Origin: Myrica gale
Taxonomy: Eukaryota > Streptophyta > Magnoliopsida > Fagales > Myricaceae
Assembly (NCBI GenBank): GCA_963930655.1
Contig: OZ005606.1
Location: 17,090,001-17,154,000 of the forward strand
Direction: 5' to 3'
DNA: 64,000 bases
The notes beneath the pieces were generated by a model. That model worked only from the letters and a program-made list of their open reading frames with translations, was not told the origin of the DNA and made no database searches. The translations under genes and the position numbers were made by a program. Shown here piece by piece: positions 1 through 12,440 of the stretch; the stretch's first letter is position 1; every line of letters begins with the position of its first letter.

Positions 1-610
1 TACTGCAACCAAAAAAAAAAAACAAGAGTTGGACGGTTTTTAGTATATTCCACATTCTGATATGCAGCAAACAAACTTATGAGGTTTTCAGGATTGTTTT
101 TCCTACCCAAAGAAGTTGGGGGATATTTCCCAATGATTAGGTTCTAATGCTGTTTCTCTTGCTAGTATTTCTGTAAACGGCTTTCTAATCATTGATGTAA
201 TTCAACATTAAATATTCTCCTGCACTATTGGCAATTTGTGTATACCTGGATATTACTGTTCCTAGCAGTTGTGGAAGGCAGAGGGTCATGGTATGTGAAT
301 CAATTAGTGATGATTCTGTAGTCCCTGAGATTCTAGGTGCCAAATATGTCAGTTTTAACAACAGTTATTGTTATGGCCGCCGATGACAGCATACTTGGCA
401 ACAGTATGACAATATTTTGATCAGTGTCGTCTCTCTCTCTCTTCAATTGTTTGCATGTTCAGAACGTCAATGAGCCCATACATGTTACTCTTGGTTGCAG
501 GAGTTCTTCCCCAGTTAATTCCAATCCTTATTGTTGCTGTTATGATTGTTATAAACTGGTACTAGTAGTGGTCTCGAGATATTAAATTGGTAAGGCTTGT
601 CTTGTTGCAG
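1..610. other. Intron or upstream part of the PUB62-like gene
   Basis: No coding exon can be assigned here. The sequence is AT-rich and ends in a pyrimidine-rich tract and an AG acceptor at 609-610, directly before the first recognised exon. It is therefore most simply intron sequence of the PUB62-like gene, whose 5' exons lie beyond the left edge. Confidence 0.5.
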
Positions 611-3600
611 GGCTGTAGAAGATTGGGACTCATCTCCCCCTTGCATGGCTGATATATTTAGGTGCATGGGAAAGGCAGCTCGTGCTGCTCTATGTGCAAT
701 AGCTAGGCATCTTCGTTTGCGAAGCGAGTGAGTATTGTGATGAATAAGATTATTGTGGTTTTTCTTATTTCCAATCTTTTCTCTATTCCTACTTACAACA
801 GCATATGTTGTTCAGTGTTTTCAACCATTTGCTTGATGATACCCCATTGCCTGCAAATGAGGTGTCCTCATCGGTGCTTGTTGTGACCTACTTGAATGGT
901 TCTTTGCAAAATGGAAAGGGTGCTATTGGAGGTGGGAAGCCTGCAACAAGTGGTGAAGTTGAGAAGGGACTTGTGACTTTGATTTCCTCAGACAGTCCTG
1001 GTCTTCAGGTGTCTTCCTATTAGTTCATGATGGCTCCAATACTAAATAAGTGTGGTTTCTTAGATGTTGTGGGAGAAATAATCTTGTTATATTGCTGGAA
1101 TGCTATCCTGTAGTTCTGTTGTTGCACTTTATTATTTGGGTTATGATTAGCATACTTATTTTACATGTCTGTGCAGTCAGAAAAAGTTTGTGGTTGTCCG
1201 GACTCTTCCAAACCTCAAATAATTTCTGTAATTTCTTTTCTTCCACAGGTTTGTGATCCCAATGGACGGTGGTATCTTGCAGATGGTGGGTCAGCTCCGG
1301 GGGATCTTTTACTGCTTACAGGCAAGGCACTAAGCCATGCTACTGCAGGTCTTCGTACTGCTGCATTATATCGAGCTGCTCCTGATTATTTGGCAGGGAC
1401 TAATGGTAGCGGGAGGTACTAGTTATGATATAGCAGTTTTTGTGTTTTTGTAAAGAATGTGGTGAAGCAAACTTTTGTAATATTGCATCAACTTCCCAAG
1501 AAGTCATTTTAAACTTAGGTCTGTGATTGTAGGACATCGCTTTCATTTAGGCTGATGCCACAGGGAAATGCTATATTAGATTGTTCTCCAATTGCAGCAG
1601 CTGGTCACGTCATTCCCCAGAGCTATGTACCAATATCTGTAAGCCAGTTTATGGATGACCTTTCTGCTGAAGAAGATGTGTTGTGCAGTACTGATAATAC
1701 TTATGTAAGTTCTATCTTCAAGAAACTCATCCTGAGACAAAAGGTAGAACTTTAAAACGAGAAAATTGTAGGATAAAATGTGTGGGAGATCTCAAGGACA
1801 AATTATTAAGTTGAAAACTCTACACAAAACGTTATAAGTTCTATACTTACATGTTCCCTTTATTTGTATTAGAATCGGGGTCAGATGCATTAGACAACAA
1901 AACCCATCAGAGATTGATTCTCTTATCTAGTCTTAATAACATTCTATTTACAATGACGGAAGTCATTGTTTATGCTTGTTGAAATAGACAAATCTTTTCA
2001 AGTTTTGTGGTAAATCAGCATGGACTGAAGTGTTAAATCCAGTGTCTATTGGTGTTTTGGCTGAAACATTCTCTAATTACTCCAATCTTCCCCCTCTTTG
2101 ACATCTAAATGGAAAACATATTTTTTTTATAAGTAAGCCAATCTTATTAATGAGAAGAAAAACAAAGAACACAAAACAACGGAATCAACAGTACAAGAAA
2201 CTATACTGAAAACCCCAACACAAACAAACTAGAAAACTAAAAAAAGGAACCCAAACCCATTGCTCACCCAAACCCACCACCACCCATATCCCACATCCAA
2301 AAAAAAACCTCCCGAAGCGCCAACCGCCGCCATACAAAGCCAACAAACTTGAGCCCCTCCCCACCCTTCTACGCTACGCGATATCATTCATTCTTGGAAG
2401 CATTGAACCAAAGCCAATGCTCGCCTTTTGTTCTTAGTCTTCCTAGCGATCAAAGAGGACCCTTCATAGTTAACCGAAGAGTTCAATCCCTTCAACTCCC
2501 TAAGCATCATTCCCCCTGATTTTCTAGACTTTTTGGAACTAATCTGCACCCTATCTCTTTCCAATGCAGCAAAGAGATTCTTCAGCTCCTCCTCGTGACC
2601 GTCACTCGACACCCTAACCAAATTCCAACAAAAAACATATTAAACTGCCTGAGCTCCCCTCAGACTTGCGGAACAACTATTGCCATCTTGTCTTGTGTTA
2701 TTATTACTATGAAAAAATGGGATTATTCCTCCTCCTAGCTTGTTTGCCGGCAATGATTGTGAAATTTAAATGCAAGTGCTATTAAGAGTCCAACATTGAC
2801 TACCAAGAATTTGCCTCAAAGTCGCTGGAAAGTTGGATCCTTTTCTTCGTTCGAGAATCTCCTCTTTTCTTCCACTCCGCCCTAAAGAGTAACAAGCACC
2901 AATTCAGTGACGTTTTCATTCATTTGGAATCTGGTTTCATCTGCTTCATTTTTATTTACTATTCTTCCTTCTATTTTTTTTTTCATCTTTTTATTTCTTT
3001 TCATTATTCCTTAAGTCCCATAGGTTCATCATGAAACTAAGAAGTGTCATTTAGAGGAGAGGAGGAGGAAAACGAGAAATGGAGAGAAAAAGAAGCGAAT
3101 TGAAAGAAGAAAACCTGGCAGTTGTTTTCCTCTTCAGTTCGATTCCTTTGAATCAATGAGGATGTTTACTTGATGATCCTCTCTTCTTCCAGGTGAGCTG
3201 GGATCCATTTCAATGTGCCTTCTTTGTCGCCATCTTTCTTTTCTATTGGGCACTTTCCTTTGTTGGGCAGTTAGAAAGGACCTGGCTGTTAAATAGTTCA
3301 GTCAATTTGTTAGACACCAATAAAGGATTTTCCGAGCGATTATGATTGAAAAGGCATCTTGCTTACGCTTGATTAGTTTCCGAAAGATTTGTTCCCTTTC
3401 ACTTAAGGGAGAATGCCCGTTTCTGGTTGATATGATCTGTTCAGTTAAGTATGATTCAACATGTCTGCTGTGATTAGTAGTATCTTCTGGATGAAGTGCT
3501 CATTGCTTGAATTGGTATGGTTTTTCTCATCAACAAGAGCTACAGGTCTACTTAAGAAATTAATGGTGCTTGATTAACAAAAATCTTTTCTAATGGTTAG

Positions 3601-6600
3601 ACCCATGGGAGTGAATGCAGTTTGCTTTTCTGAGTTGACCAAATAAGACGAGAAAAGACAGATTCAATACTTGAGGATAGATGTGTTTTTTCAATCATGA
3701 CTGTGGAGCTTTATGCTGACTACAGTTTTGGAATATGCATCTTGCCTACTTCACATATGGAGAAATCTAACTTTGAGTTTTGGATTGACAGGAAGTTCGA
3801 AACAATTTGAACAAGGAACTGTCTTTAAGAAGTGTTCTCTCAGATCCCTTATCGTGAGTTTTTCCCTGCATCTTTGTTTTGTTCTGTTCTTTCACAGGCA
3901 CACTTTAAACAGGTGAATCATGGTGACTATTGTTAATCATCATTTATATAGTCGCTTATCTCCTCGTTTGTCTTTCTATTGTCTTTTAGTATAAAGACAA
4001 CAAATTGTTGGTTTGTATTTTAGCATTTCTGAAAGGTTAGCATGCCGTGCCACGTATTTTGGATGGTGATATATCTCAATGACTCATATGTCCTAAAACA
4101 GATGCTATTACTTTTCTATCTTTAATTTTCTTTATCCATTCTGATGTTGGAGCTCTCAAAATAAAGTTTCTGGTGACCAATTACCATGATATGACTTTGA
4201 TGTTAGGAAACACTGTAGGTTGAATTATTTATTCGGATTCACTTCAGCTGTCTATTACGAATTCTTGATTTCCATTCTGAATTTGCCTCTAAAATCTAAT
4301 GCCACTATTTGCTATTCTTTTTTGTTCGTTATTATTATTATTTTCCAAAATTTTCTATTAGAAGTGCACTTTGTGACATTAGATTGATTTTAATTTCTTC
4401 TTATTGCTATAGTTAGGAAGATTTGCATGAAAATGGTCATATACTTTTAAAATGGCTCTAAAGTTTTTTGTTTAAGGTTTTGTTTTTATTTTTTCAATTA
4501 TCCATGCTTTAGTGGCGCTTTTCTTGAAGATGCGATGGTCGTTTCATGTGGGCATTCATTTGGTGGTTTGATGCTGAGAAGAGTCCTTGAAACAGTAAGT
4601 AGGACTATCTCCTTTCCTTTAAGAAATGATAATCAATAATTGCTTCGTTGAAGATGCCTTTAAAGGTAAATGTGTGCAATAAGGATTAGTCGGTGATTTG
4701 GGGTTTGTTCCTCCTAATGAGGAGTTCCTCAACACCCTTCCTGAAAAATTGGGCATCAACTATGAGATTCATTGTTGAAAATCTTACTTGCTTGTTTTCT
4801 TACGAACTGTACCACTCAAAAAAGTGATCCGTGTCCTTAAACTATTTTCTGAAGGCCCACTGGTCTAATTGACCATGAAAAGCAGGAGCTTTGGCGCTAA
4901 TATGTCCATCACTCTCACCAGGGTTTACATAATCATGGTGGCTTTTTTGCGGAAAACCTTGATTTGGGTAACACTATCCTGTGCCACCCCCTTGATGTTG
5001 AAGGAAATGCCTGTGAGGTGGTCTATCCTTGATTTTTGCATTATGCCATCCCTTGTTAGGAGCCTCACTCTCATTGTGCTCTTCGATTATTCGATCAGAA
5101 ACCTCTCTAGATACTACCCGAGCGACTAGGTCTCTTGTTGCTTCTGACTAGAGCGACACAAACCTCCTGATAATATCCATAAATGACTTGTTTTTGGGTA
5201 AGAGATGGACATTACTGTGTAAATTCTGGTGCTCTATTATTTGGTTGTGGAGGACCTAACGTTGGTCCTGCACGGCTTTCAGTTTTGCTTGCATTAGTCT
5301 TATAAAGGCATCAATTGGACTGGAATCCATGATGGGTGAAGACTCAGAACTAGGTATTAAACATCCATTATGCAAATGCATGCACAAGTGTAATGCAAAT
5401 GATAGCAGTACAATTCCCTGCAATCTTATTTCCAAAATAGCATTAATTTTTTTTAAGCAGTTTTGGACTTTGAAGTGTTGGGACCTGCCAGTGGAAGTCA
5501 TAAATTTCCAATATGTTTAGGCACACTCCACAATAAATGAAAAGGCTAGTCAGTTATGTCTTTTTTTTTTCGGGACATTGAATGGTTATGGGCAGGTTAG
5601 CAACACATTTAAATCAAGGGAAAGATGCTTAGGAAAAAACAAGGAAGGGAATGAAATGTAGGACGGTGGCATTAGTAATTAATATTTGAAATTTTTTTGA
5701 TAACGCACAGTGCATTAATAATGGGTATTAGGAAGAATATGGGATAATGGACAATATGGAATAATGGAATTTCAAGTGATGGCTATCTAAAATTAATCTA
5801 ACCATGTATAATTAGCAAAGTATTGACAGCACTTTGAGAATCGGCAACTATGTACTCCAAGAAAAAGAAGCTTACCTGTCTTACCATGCGATAATTGAAA
5901 GCTGACACATGTTGTGTTTCCCTGGGTTTTTAATTCAAATAAGCCTGCTATTCTGCTTCACCCATGAACCCCCATAGCACATAAGAAACCAACTCTCTAA
6001 ATTACTCATTGACCCAATTCAGCTCAATGCAAACACGTGTAGCAAACTCAAGGGCTTGCCAATTTCCAAACACTTCCAAGATGGCAGAAAATTGGCTGAG
6101 TTAACAACTCCCAAATTGAAAAAGAGTCTGGACTTTCTTAGAGTTCATAGTGATTCGGTCTTTCAAATATAGAGCATATCTTCACATTCACTGTACGCTC
6201 ACTCCCAAAAATTTGCAAGGTTCCAAAGCCGACCTTTCTTGTAGATTCAAAACCAACCTTTGTGCTTTACTTTGCTGGAATTAGATGTGAAAATCAAAGG
6301 TCAATGTTGGACTTCAATTATGTTTATTTGTAGCTATATCTGTGTACTTCGAAATGACTAGTCAAGGTTGACTTTGAAGCCCATTGGAATCATTATAAGC
6401 CCCAGTTCTACCCAATAAGAGTTAAATGTGGGACTCGGTTTTATACCATTCTTTTCTTGTTCCTTCGGGGATATTATAATTGCCCGCCCTTAACACTTGA
6501 TGTCCTCATCAGGCCCGTCAAGTCCACATTAGACATTATCAGGTTCACTTTGATGCTATTTTTTTTAAGTAAGAAGAACTTTATTGAAAAACAAAAAGAG

Positions 6601-9600
6601 GTAACAGTATAAAGAGCTATACTGAAGACCTACTCCAAACAAGTTACAAAGCTAAGAAAATCAGCAAAATCAGAAAAGGAGAGCCCAGAACAGCATTGGC
6701 CCAAAGAAAAAAGGAACTCAACAACAAATCCCTCAACCCTTCTAAAGACAAGAAAGAGTTCTCAAAACACCTCCTATTCCTCTCCCTCCAAATAACCCAC
6801 CAAATACACAAAGGAATCATCTTCCACACTCTCAAATTAAGAGGGTTGATGAACTTCCGCTTCCAACAAAACAGCACCTCAATAACTATTTGTAATGGCC
6901 CAAAGAAGCACTAGCTGCATTTGTTTTTTAAATTCAAAAGAACTTGTCAAGATTATTATTGAAGCTCTTTGGGATCACTATAAGGCCTAGTTTTACCTAG
7001 TAAGCATCCAATGTGGGACTTGGCATTAGACCATTTATGTTTCATTCCTTCTCCTCTCCCACTCCTTGTGGAACTCGGTTATCACAATTAAGCTCGCATA
7101 TTAGTCGTATGTTAGGATGTGCACGTATATAATGTAAGGCAAGGTGTATTCATTTGTTGGGCAAACTCATTTGATTCTACCGTTTGCTGCTAAGACAATA
7201 CCAGAGAGGAAGGGGGGACAAAGAGGTTGTGGATAGGCATTGGATATGCTGCTTTGGGAGCTTGAACCATGTCGAAAGAACAGTATTAGAGAGGAACTCG
7301 ACACAGAGAGAAAGGTATAAGAAAGAATGAGTGACAGAAATGTCTGCTGATCTTTGCTACCATTAAAGGCCTTAGTTTTTCATTGACATATTTTGTGTAG
7401 AATCTGTAGGTAGGATCCCATAGCTGCTGGTGCCATCTGTTTGTAGGATCCCATACTTTGTATGACTGTCTAATATGAAGGGTGCGTTTGCATGAAAAAT
7501 TTTTCAAAATTTTTCACCCTCTCACAATAAAATACTACAATATAATCTCTCTCTCTCCCATCAAATCATAACTTTTCACTACAAAAAATATAAAAAAATT
7601 ACCTCTCTCTTCACTTTTCACTAAACCCAATACCAAAAATTTTAACAACACAAAAATTTTACAACACAAACCCACCCGAAGTCAAATAACTGGTTTTGGT
7701 CCAAAGATGTCTATAGAGGAGAGAAATGTAAGGAAGTAATAAAACATTCCAACCTTTGCCTTTTGATGGAAACCTTGGCAGCAGCAAGAGGAAGAAGTTA
7801 TGCGAGGCATCCTCTCAATCACTTAACCAACTCAGGACTAACTGTCAGCAGCAAACACTGTAAAAGCAGGTGCTGTGGTCATGTATATTGCTGTGGTCTC
7901 CAAAATTGCAAGAGAACAGGGTCAGCAAAGAGAGGAGAGATGTCGGGTATCTACAAACATAGAATTGAGAAGGGAGAATGTAGGAAAGTGGCCAGGGTAC
8001 TGAAGAACTGGCAGGGTGTTATTGCAGAAATCAATAGCAGAGGGAGGCCAGGTAGAAAGTGGGATTTGTAGAGAAAATATTCTTGGTGTTATAGCGACCG
8101 CTAAAGTGTCTGGTTGCCAGTAATCAGTATCACATACGAGATTCAATTGGCCATCAAATTATTCACTCCAAAAGAATGTGTCTTGGTTTCGAAGATGAGT
8201 TCTCTCATGTGTAGAAGTGGAATGCTGCCATAATATGCAAAGGGCCCTCCCTTTAGTTGCAAAAGCTCATTACTAGTGAGGAGTTTCTGCTCGTCCGAGG
8301 TAGTTTGTCATTCAAAAGCTAAGGCAACATGCCATCATAGTGCAGTGCCACTATTTGCATCACTAGCAATTCTTGCCCGTGTATTTGGAATTGTGATTAG
8401 CAGCTCAGATTATCCTGTTTCTGCTGATATTTGTGTCTCTGAATAGCTGTTCATCAGTTAAGGGTTGATTACAGCAACGACCTTGGGCTCAGTGGTAAAA
8501 TTGTGGTAGGAAAAGGCGTAATCTTGTTGTTGTCTTATTACAATTAGTTTCAAGTCTAGCGACCCATTAACACAAACATTCACATGAATGTTCTGGCCAC
8601 CTTTCAGGAACTATTTTTCTTGACTTGTTCCCACTTTCCATTTGTTTTGTTCTTTCTCTTGTTTCTGGACTTTCGGCTATCCACTATTACATTACCCATA
8701 TATATTGTGTGTATTTTGTGTGTAGTGTCTTCCTGTCTATGAATTCAAGGAGAGCTGTCCCACAGATATGCTTCATGGTGTATCAATGAAATATTAAATT
8801 CTACTCATGCTTTCTTCGTTACCTTTGTCTGATGGATATATTTTTCTAGATGTAAAGAAGAAAAGAATTGTAACTACAATTATTGTTTCATCGCAGTCAA
8901 GATGTACCCTTTGCAGTGCAGAAATTGAGATCCGGTCTTTAATCCCTAATCTTGGTATATTCCACTTCACCTTTCTTTTTAAAATAAACTAATATTGTCT
9001 TTGATCGCTTTCTTCCAACTCCATTGTTTCGGACAAATCCACAATTGTAGTGATGTTATTTTACCTTTGTGAAAATTTTTGTGTCTTTCCGGAAACTCTA
9101 TTACGTATTCATTTCCTCCCAGCTCTTAGAGAAGCAGCTGCAGCAGTGAAGCACGAGGATGATAGAAGGCTATTTCATAATGCAGCTCTCCGGAAGCGTC
9201 GGAAAGAAATGGGCGACCAAACTGATTCAATAAGAAGACCAAACAGGGTATGTTTCAAATAATTGTCTTGTATTTGCATTACTTGACCTTTGTAGTCGTG
9301 GCAGCAACAGAGGGAGAGGTGTAGCAGTTAATATGGAGAATAACTGTAGTGGATGAAAAGTGAAGTCAGTAAAAATGGAATTGGAGTAAGAAGGGCTAAA
9401 TCTTTTCTGGAAAAAACTTAAAGAATAACTATAGTGGATGACAAGTGAAGTCAGTAAAAATGTAATTGATGTGAGAAGGGCTAAATCTTTTCTGAAAAAA
9501 ACTTAAAATCTTTATGTAATCTGTCTCCTTAAGCACTAATGCAAATGGTTGTGTTCCCTTAGTTGTTTAGTTTGCTTGTGTTAGGATTCTTCAGTATATT

Positions 9601-11890
9601 CTCTTGTACTGGTGACTCCGTTGTTGCGTGTTTTTAATAAAATTGACTTACTTATCAAAAAAAAAAAAGCAAATGGTACATACCTATTACAGCGGGGTCG
9701 AGGGCAACATTGTGGGTTCAAATTATTTTGGAAGCATATTGAACTATTACGTTAGGATTATATGTGCATCGTTTCTGAAAAGATTGTTCTTTTTGTGTAT
9801 GCTTAATGGGAGACAGATGTGCATAAATTGTACAAGGTTTGTTTAAAAGATATGGTAGTTGGGATTCCCCAAAACCTGTTTTATACGTTGGGGGGGGGGA
9901 GAGAATAGAGTTGCATTTTACTTTTATAAAGTACTAGCATGATGAAAGTTCCAGTTTCTCCGACATATCTTCAATGCTGACCTTTTTATATGTTTCTTTC
10001 CACTAATTCCGTGAAAAGATTGTCTTCTAAGATTGTTGGTGTACGTTTTGTGGCAAGTTCTCTTTGGTGTCGTCATTAAACTTCTTATCAAAGAGGTTAA
10101 CATTTTCATGCTAACTGTGAATGTTTGTCCATGGCTTAGGTCCGGTTTCTCCGACATATCTTCAATGCTGACCTTTTTATATGTTTCTTTCCACTAATTC
10201 CGTGAAAAGATTGTCTTCTAAGATGGTTGGTGTATGTTTCGTGGAAAGTTCTCTTTGGTGTCGTCGTTAAACTGCTTATCAAAGAGGTTAACATTTTCAT
10301 GCTAACTGTGAAATGTTTGTCCATGGCTTAGGTCCGGAACTGCATTTAATTGATTGATCTTGGAAAGTGTAACTTTTACAACCTATAGATATGTATACAA
10401 ACTAACATGGTGTATTGCCTTAATATATATGTAATGACGTTGGGACGGACATTTAGAAGTGAATAACAGTGTCCTTCATCTATATATAAAAAAAAAAGAA
10501 TAACAGTGTCCTCTACACGATGCGAGCTACTTGCATTGTCTTTTGAGATGCAACCTAATGCTCAGTGTTAGCAGAGTTTTAGTTTCAATTGAATTCAATG
10601 TACGGACATTTGCCACCTAATTGATTGTCTACAGGAAAATGGTGATGTTGCTGCTCATGAAGGGTTCAATCGCGGGGTGCAGTATCCATTTTCAGTGAAT
10701 GAGAAGGTGGTAATCAAGGTGAGTCTTATGCAACGTGTTCTGCTTTTATCAATCTGTTGGCCATGATAGGTTCCAGTTGCTGGACAGAAATCTGAAGGAG
10801 GTACTGAATTGTGCAGGGGAACAGGCGAACGCCAGACAAATTTGTTGGGAAGGAAGCGATCATCACATCCCAGTGTCTAAATGGCTGGTTAGTTAGCTGG
10901 ACCTAACTTCTTGCACGTGTATGGTACTGACATGCATTTTGATATATAGTACTGAGGCAGAATCTAGCAGAAGACAAAAACTAAAGCGAAGATGAAAGAA
11001 GTTGGTCCTATATCAAGGCTGAACATTTTTTGGTCCAGTGAACTACATGAAATTTTTGGATAATTGATAATCATAGAGTTTTCCAAAGGGTATAATCTGC
11101 AAACTTTTAGCCATAAGGGTTCCTAACAACCCCAGTAATATTTGTTCAAGCAGTTACTATGAAGATGATCTAGTGTTTCCAATTCTACTTGTGTTTGTGT
11201 AGTACTTGTGTCTTTTGAACACGTAAGAAGCTGCTAGTTTTACTCTTCAGGTAAATTTGCAAGTGAATAGAAGCATTCGTGGAAGAAATGGAATTTCTGG
11301 GTTCAATTTTCTATCCTAGAATGTCTGGCACTTGTTTGTTAAGGTTTTTAGTTAAATAATGAACTTCACCAGAATTCTGAGAACTTTTTGAGCCACATTC
11401 TTGCATTTTGAATCAAGTCCAGCACATGGGTGAACTTTAGTACCATTTTTGCTTTTTTAAGGTTTTTTAAAGCTAGCATATGTTCATGTTGAGTGTCAAC
11501 CTTTGGTACCAATGTTGTCAGTTGCCGCCTTCATAAAACAACCCCCACGCCTTTTTTCTTCTTCCAAATAAGAATAATAGTAAAATTCAAAGTCCAAATG
11601 GGCACTTTTGAACGGGGGAGCTTTTTTATTGTAATTTGACCATGTAAAGATTGAAAGATTTTGTTGTTTGATTGATCAAATAAAGGGCTTTTATTTTTTA
11701 ATTAGTATCTCTTGCATTTTTTTCTTCTTGTTTAACTTGTTTAACTTCTTAATTCTTTTCCAGGTACTTGCTTAAGATCATCGGAACTGGAGAGAATGTT
11801 CGCTTGCAATATAGATCTCTTAGGAAGATATTGAATACTCCGGCCGTCAATGGCAGATGTCTATCACAACCGATTCAAAACAGTAGCTGA
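611..11890 (+). CDS. PUB62: U-box domain protein 62-like E3 ubiquitin ligase (5' end outside window)
   Basis: Eleven exons join in frame across GT-AG introns: 611-727, 816-1008, 1249-1415, 1533-1704, 3792-3853, 4513-4594, 8897-8954, 9123-9247, 10635-10718, 10817-10887 and 11764-11890. They give the last 418 residues, ending in TGA. The first four exons resemble the C-terminal jelly-roll of 2-oxoglutarate/Fe(II) oxygenases: a GLQVCDPNGRW segment, then a degenerate strand region ending in RTSLSF. The HxD position reads ExE and the distal His reads Tyr, so metal binding looks lost. Exons 5-8 encode a U-box (DPLSGAFLEDAMVV, CGHSFGG, CTLC, LIPNLALREAA), the domain that recruits E2 enzymes for ubiquitin transfer. 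A basic helix and a short C-terminal domain with VVIKGNRRTPDKFVG follow. The domain order fits plant PUB62-type proteins as I remember them. No stop or frameshift is seen. Substrates are unknown. The introns are swollen by retroelements. Confidence 0.85.
2122..2631 (-). mobile_element. LINE-derived insertion with 9-bp target duplication
   Basis: The copy lies in a PUB62 intron in reverse orientation. A poly-T run at its left end is the poly-A tail of the minus strand. AAAACATAT at 2113-2121 is repeated at 2632-2640 as a target-site duplication. The 3' tail matches the tails at 9550-9668 and 62162-62280. Upstream of the tail on the minus strand is a coding remnant (about 2390-2621) with SSVNYEGSS, the same segment as in the 62.5 kb copy. 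No endonuclease or reverse transcriptase lies between, so this is a deleted, non-autonomous copy moved by target-primed reverse transcription. Confidence 0.85.
2641..3791 (+). other. PUB62 intron remainder
   Basis: AT-rich intron sequence with pyrimidine-rich stretches. It holds no reading frame I recognise. The acceptor AG lies at 3790-3791. Confidence 0.5.
6342..7090 (+). repeat. Pair of diverged direct repeats flanking a LINE fragment
   Basis: Sequence around 6360-6440 (GACTTTGAAGCCCATTGG, then an AATGTGGGACT-like motif) recurs in diverged form around 6950-7025. The two copies lie on either side of the LINE fragment. Both continue with a CCATT-T-TTCATTCCTT-like and GAACTCGG-like segment. 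They could be two copies of one old dispersed repeat. I could not define ends or target duplications. Confidence 0.45.
6558..6885 (-). mobile_element. 5'-truncated LINE fragment (C-terminus of ORF2)
   Basis: The minus strand encodes WKMIPLCIWWVIWRERNRR at roughly 6820-6764. This is the hallmark of the zf-RVT region at the C-terminus of plant L1-type ORF2. It is followed by a short tail ending in poly-A (poly-T at 6560-6567 on the plus strand). The rest of the reverse transcriptase is absent, as expected of a 5'-truncated copy. No clean target duplication was found. Confidence 0.75.
7480..7677. mobile_element. Tourist-like MITE
   Basis: A 198-bp AT-rich element without coding capacity. Its ends are imperfect inverted repeats (GGGTGCGTTTG and CAAACCCACCC), flanked by GAA at 7477-7479 and 7678-7680. 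The interior, including ACTAAACCCAATACCAAAAA, matches the element at 60655-60831, which is flanked by TAA. Length, ends and 3-bp duplications suggest PIF/Harbinger (Tourist) MITEs. Confidence 0.7.
9340..9508 (+). repeat. Two-copy 84-bp tandem duplication in intron
   Basis: Two adjacent units (about 9340-9424 and 9425-9508) share GTGAAGTCAGTAAAAATG and AAGGGCTAAATCTTTTCTG with few differences. The duplication is intronic in the PUB62-like gene and has no coding content. Confidence 0.85.
9550..9668 (+). mobile_element. Severely 5'-truncated LINE tail with target duplication
   Basis: This 119-bp insertion is only the 3' tail of the LINE family also seen in reverse at 62162-62280. It ends in a run of A. 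GCAAATGGT at 9541-9549 and 9669-9677 is the target-site duplication. It lies between the ninth and eighth exons from the PUB62 3' end region, inside an intron. Confidence 0.9.
9952..10334 (+). repeat. Two-copy ~191-bp tandem duplication in intron
   Basis: Adjacent units beginning with TTTCTCCGACATATCTTCAA at about 9954 and 10145 and ending in CCATGGCTTAGGTCCGG are nearly identical. They form a local tandem duplication in the PUB62 intron before exon 10635-10718. Confidence 0.9.
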
Positions 11891-12440
11891 TAAGTTAGAT
11901 GTCACCTAGTACTAAAAACCTCAAAACCTCAAAAGTGCATAATTAAAAGAAAACTCACCTTGTTTCGCTCCGATCAGGAAAGATATAATATATGAGTTGT
12001 AGTTCTTGTAATGGTGTGTAGTTTATGTAGCAGAGAAAGGTAAGTCTGTTTGAATGCTTTTGTATGCTAGAATTCCAGACACCTGCTGAAAAGCTTGTAA
12101 ATTGTATAAAGGACTCGCTTCATGCTATAGAATTGACACGAGGAAACAAGCAATGTCCTTGGCCTTGGTTCCTATTCGAACACATCGTAATGGTAGATGA
12201 ATTTACAATGTCAGAATTGTTTCAGGAAATGCCTTAGAAAAACTTATGCTGTTTGGTGAGCATGTTTATCCTCATGGAAAATTAGTTCATTTCCAATGGG
12301 TGATCTATGTGGTTGAAAGAATGTGGCGGTGGTGTATTTTGCTTCTTTTCTCCCTCTCTTTTTAAATCGGTAATTTTTTTTATTTGAATTTTCTGTTTTG
12401 AAGAAATATCATTTTGCTAGCATGCAAATATGCCTGTATG
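11891..12440 (+). other. 3' flank of the PUB62-like gene
   Basis: Non-coding sequence that presumably begins with the 3' untranslated region of the PUB62-like gene. I recognise no further gene and cannot place the polyadenylation site with confidence. Confidence 0.5.

Larger units (their letters stand above)
4595..8896 (+). other. Large PUB62 intron hosting repeats
   Basis: This 4.3 kb intron splits the U-box between the CGHSFGG half and the CTLC half. It contains a LINE fragment, a pair of related repeats around that fragment and a MITE, listed separately. In 4,600-6,300 and 7,700-8,890 I see only AT-rich sequence and short frames without family resemblance. Confidence 0.6.

Noticed and set aside
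4869..5129. An 86-residue frame in the large PUB62 intron
   Set aside because: No family resemblance in any frame and no splice context; it is probably chance.
8470..8530. tRNA-like box A (GGGCTCAGTGGTAAAATT) suggesting a tRNA gene or SINE
   Set aside because: No matching box B, cloverleaf or tail lies at the right distance, so it is at most a relic.
10136..10324. Two similar small minus-strand frames (9,924-10,157 and 10,136-10,324)
   Set aside because: They arise because the intronic ~191-bp unit is duplicated; there is no other sign of coding.
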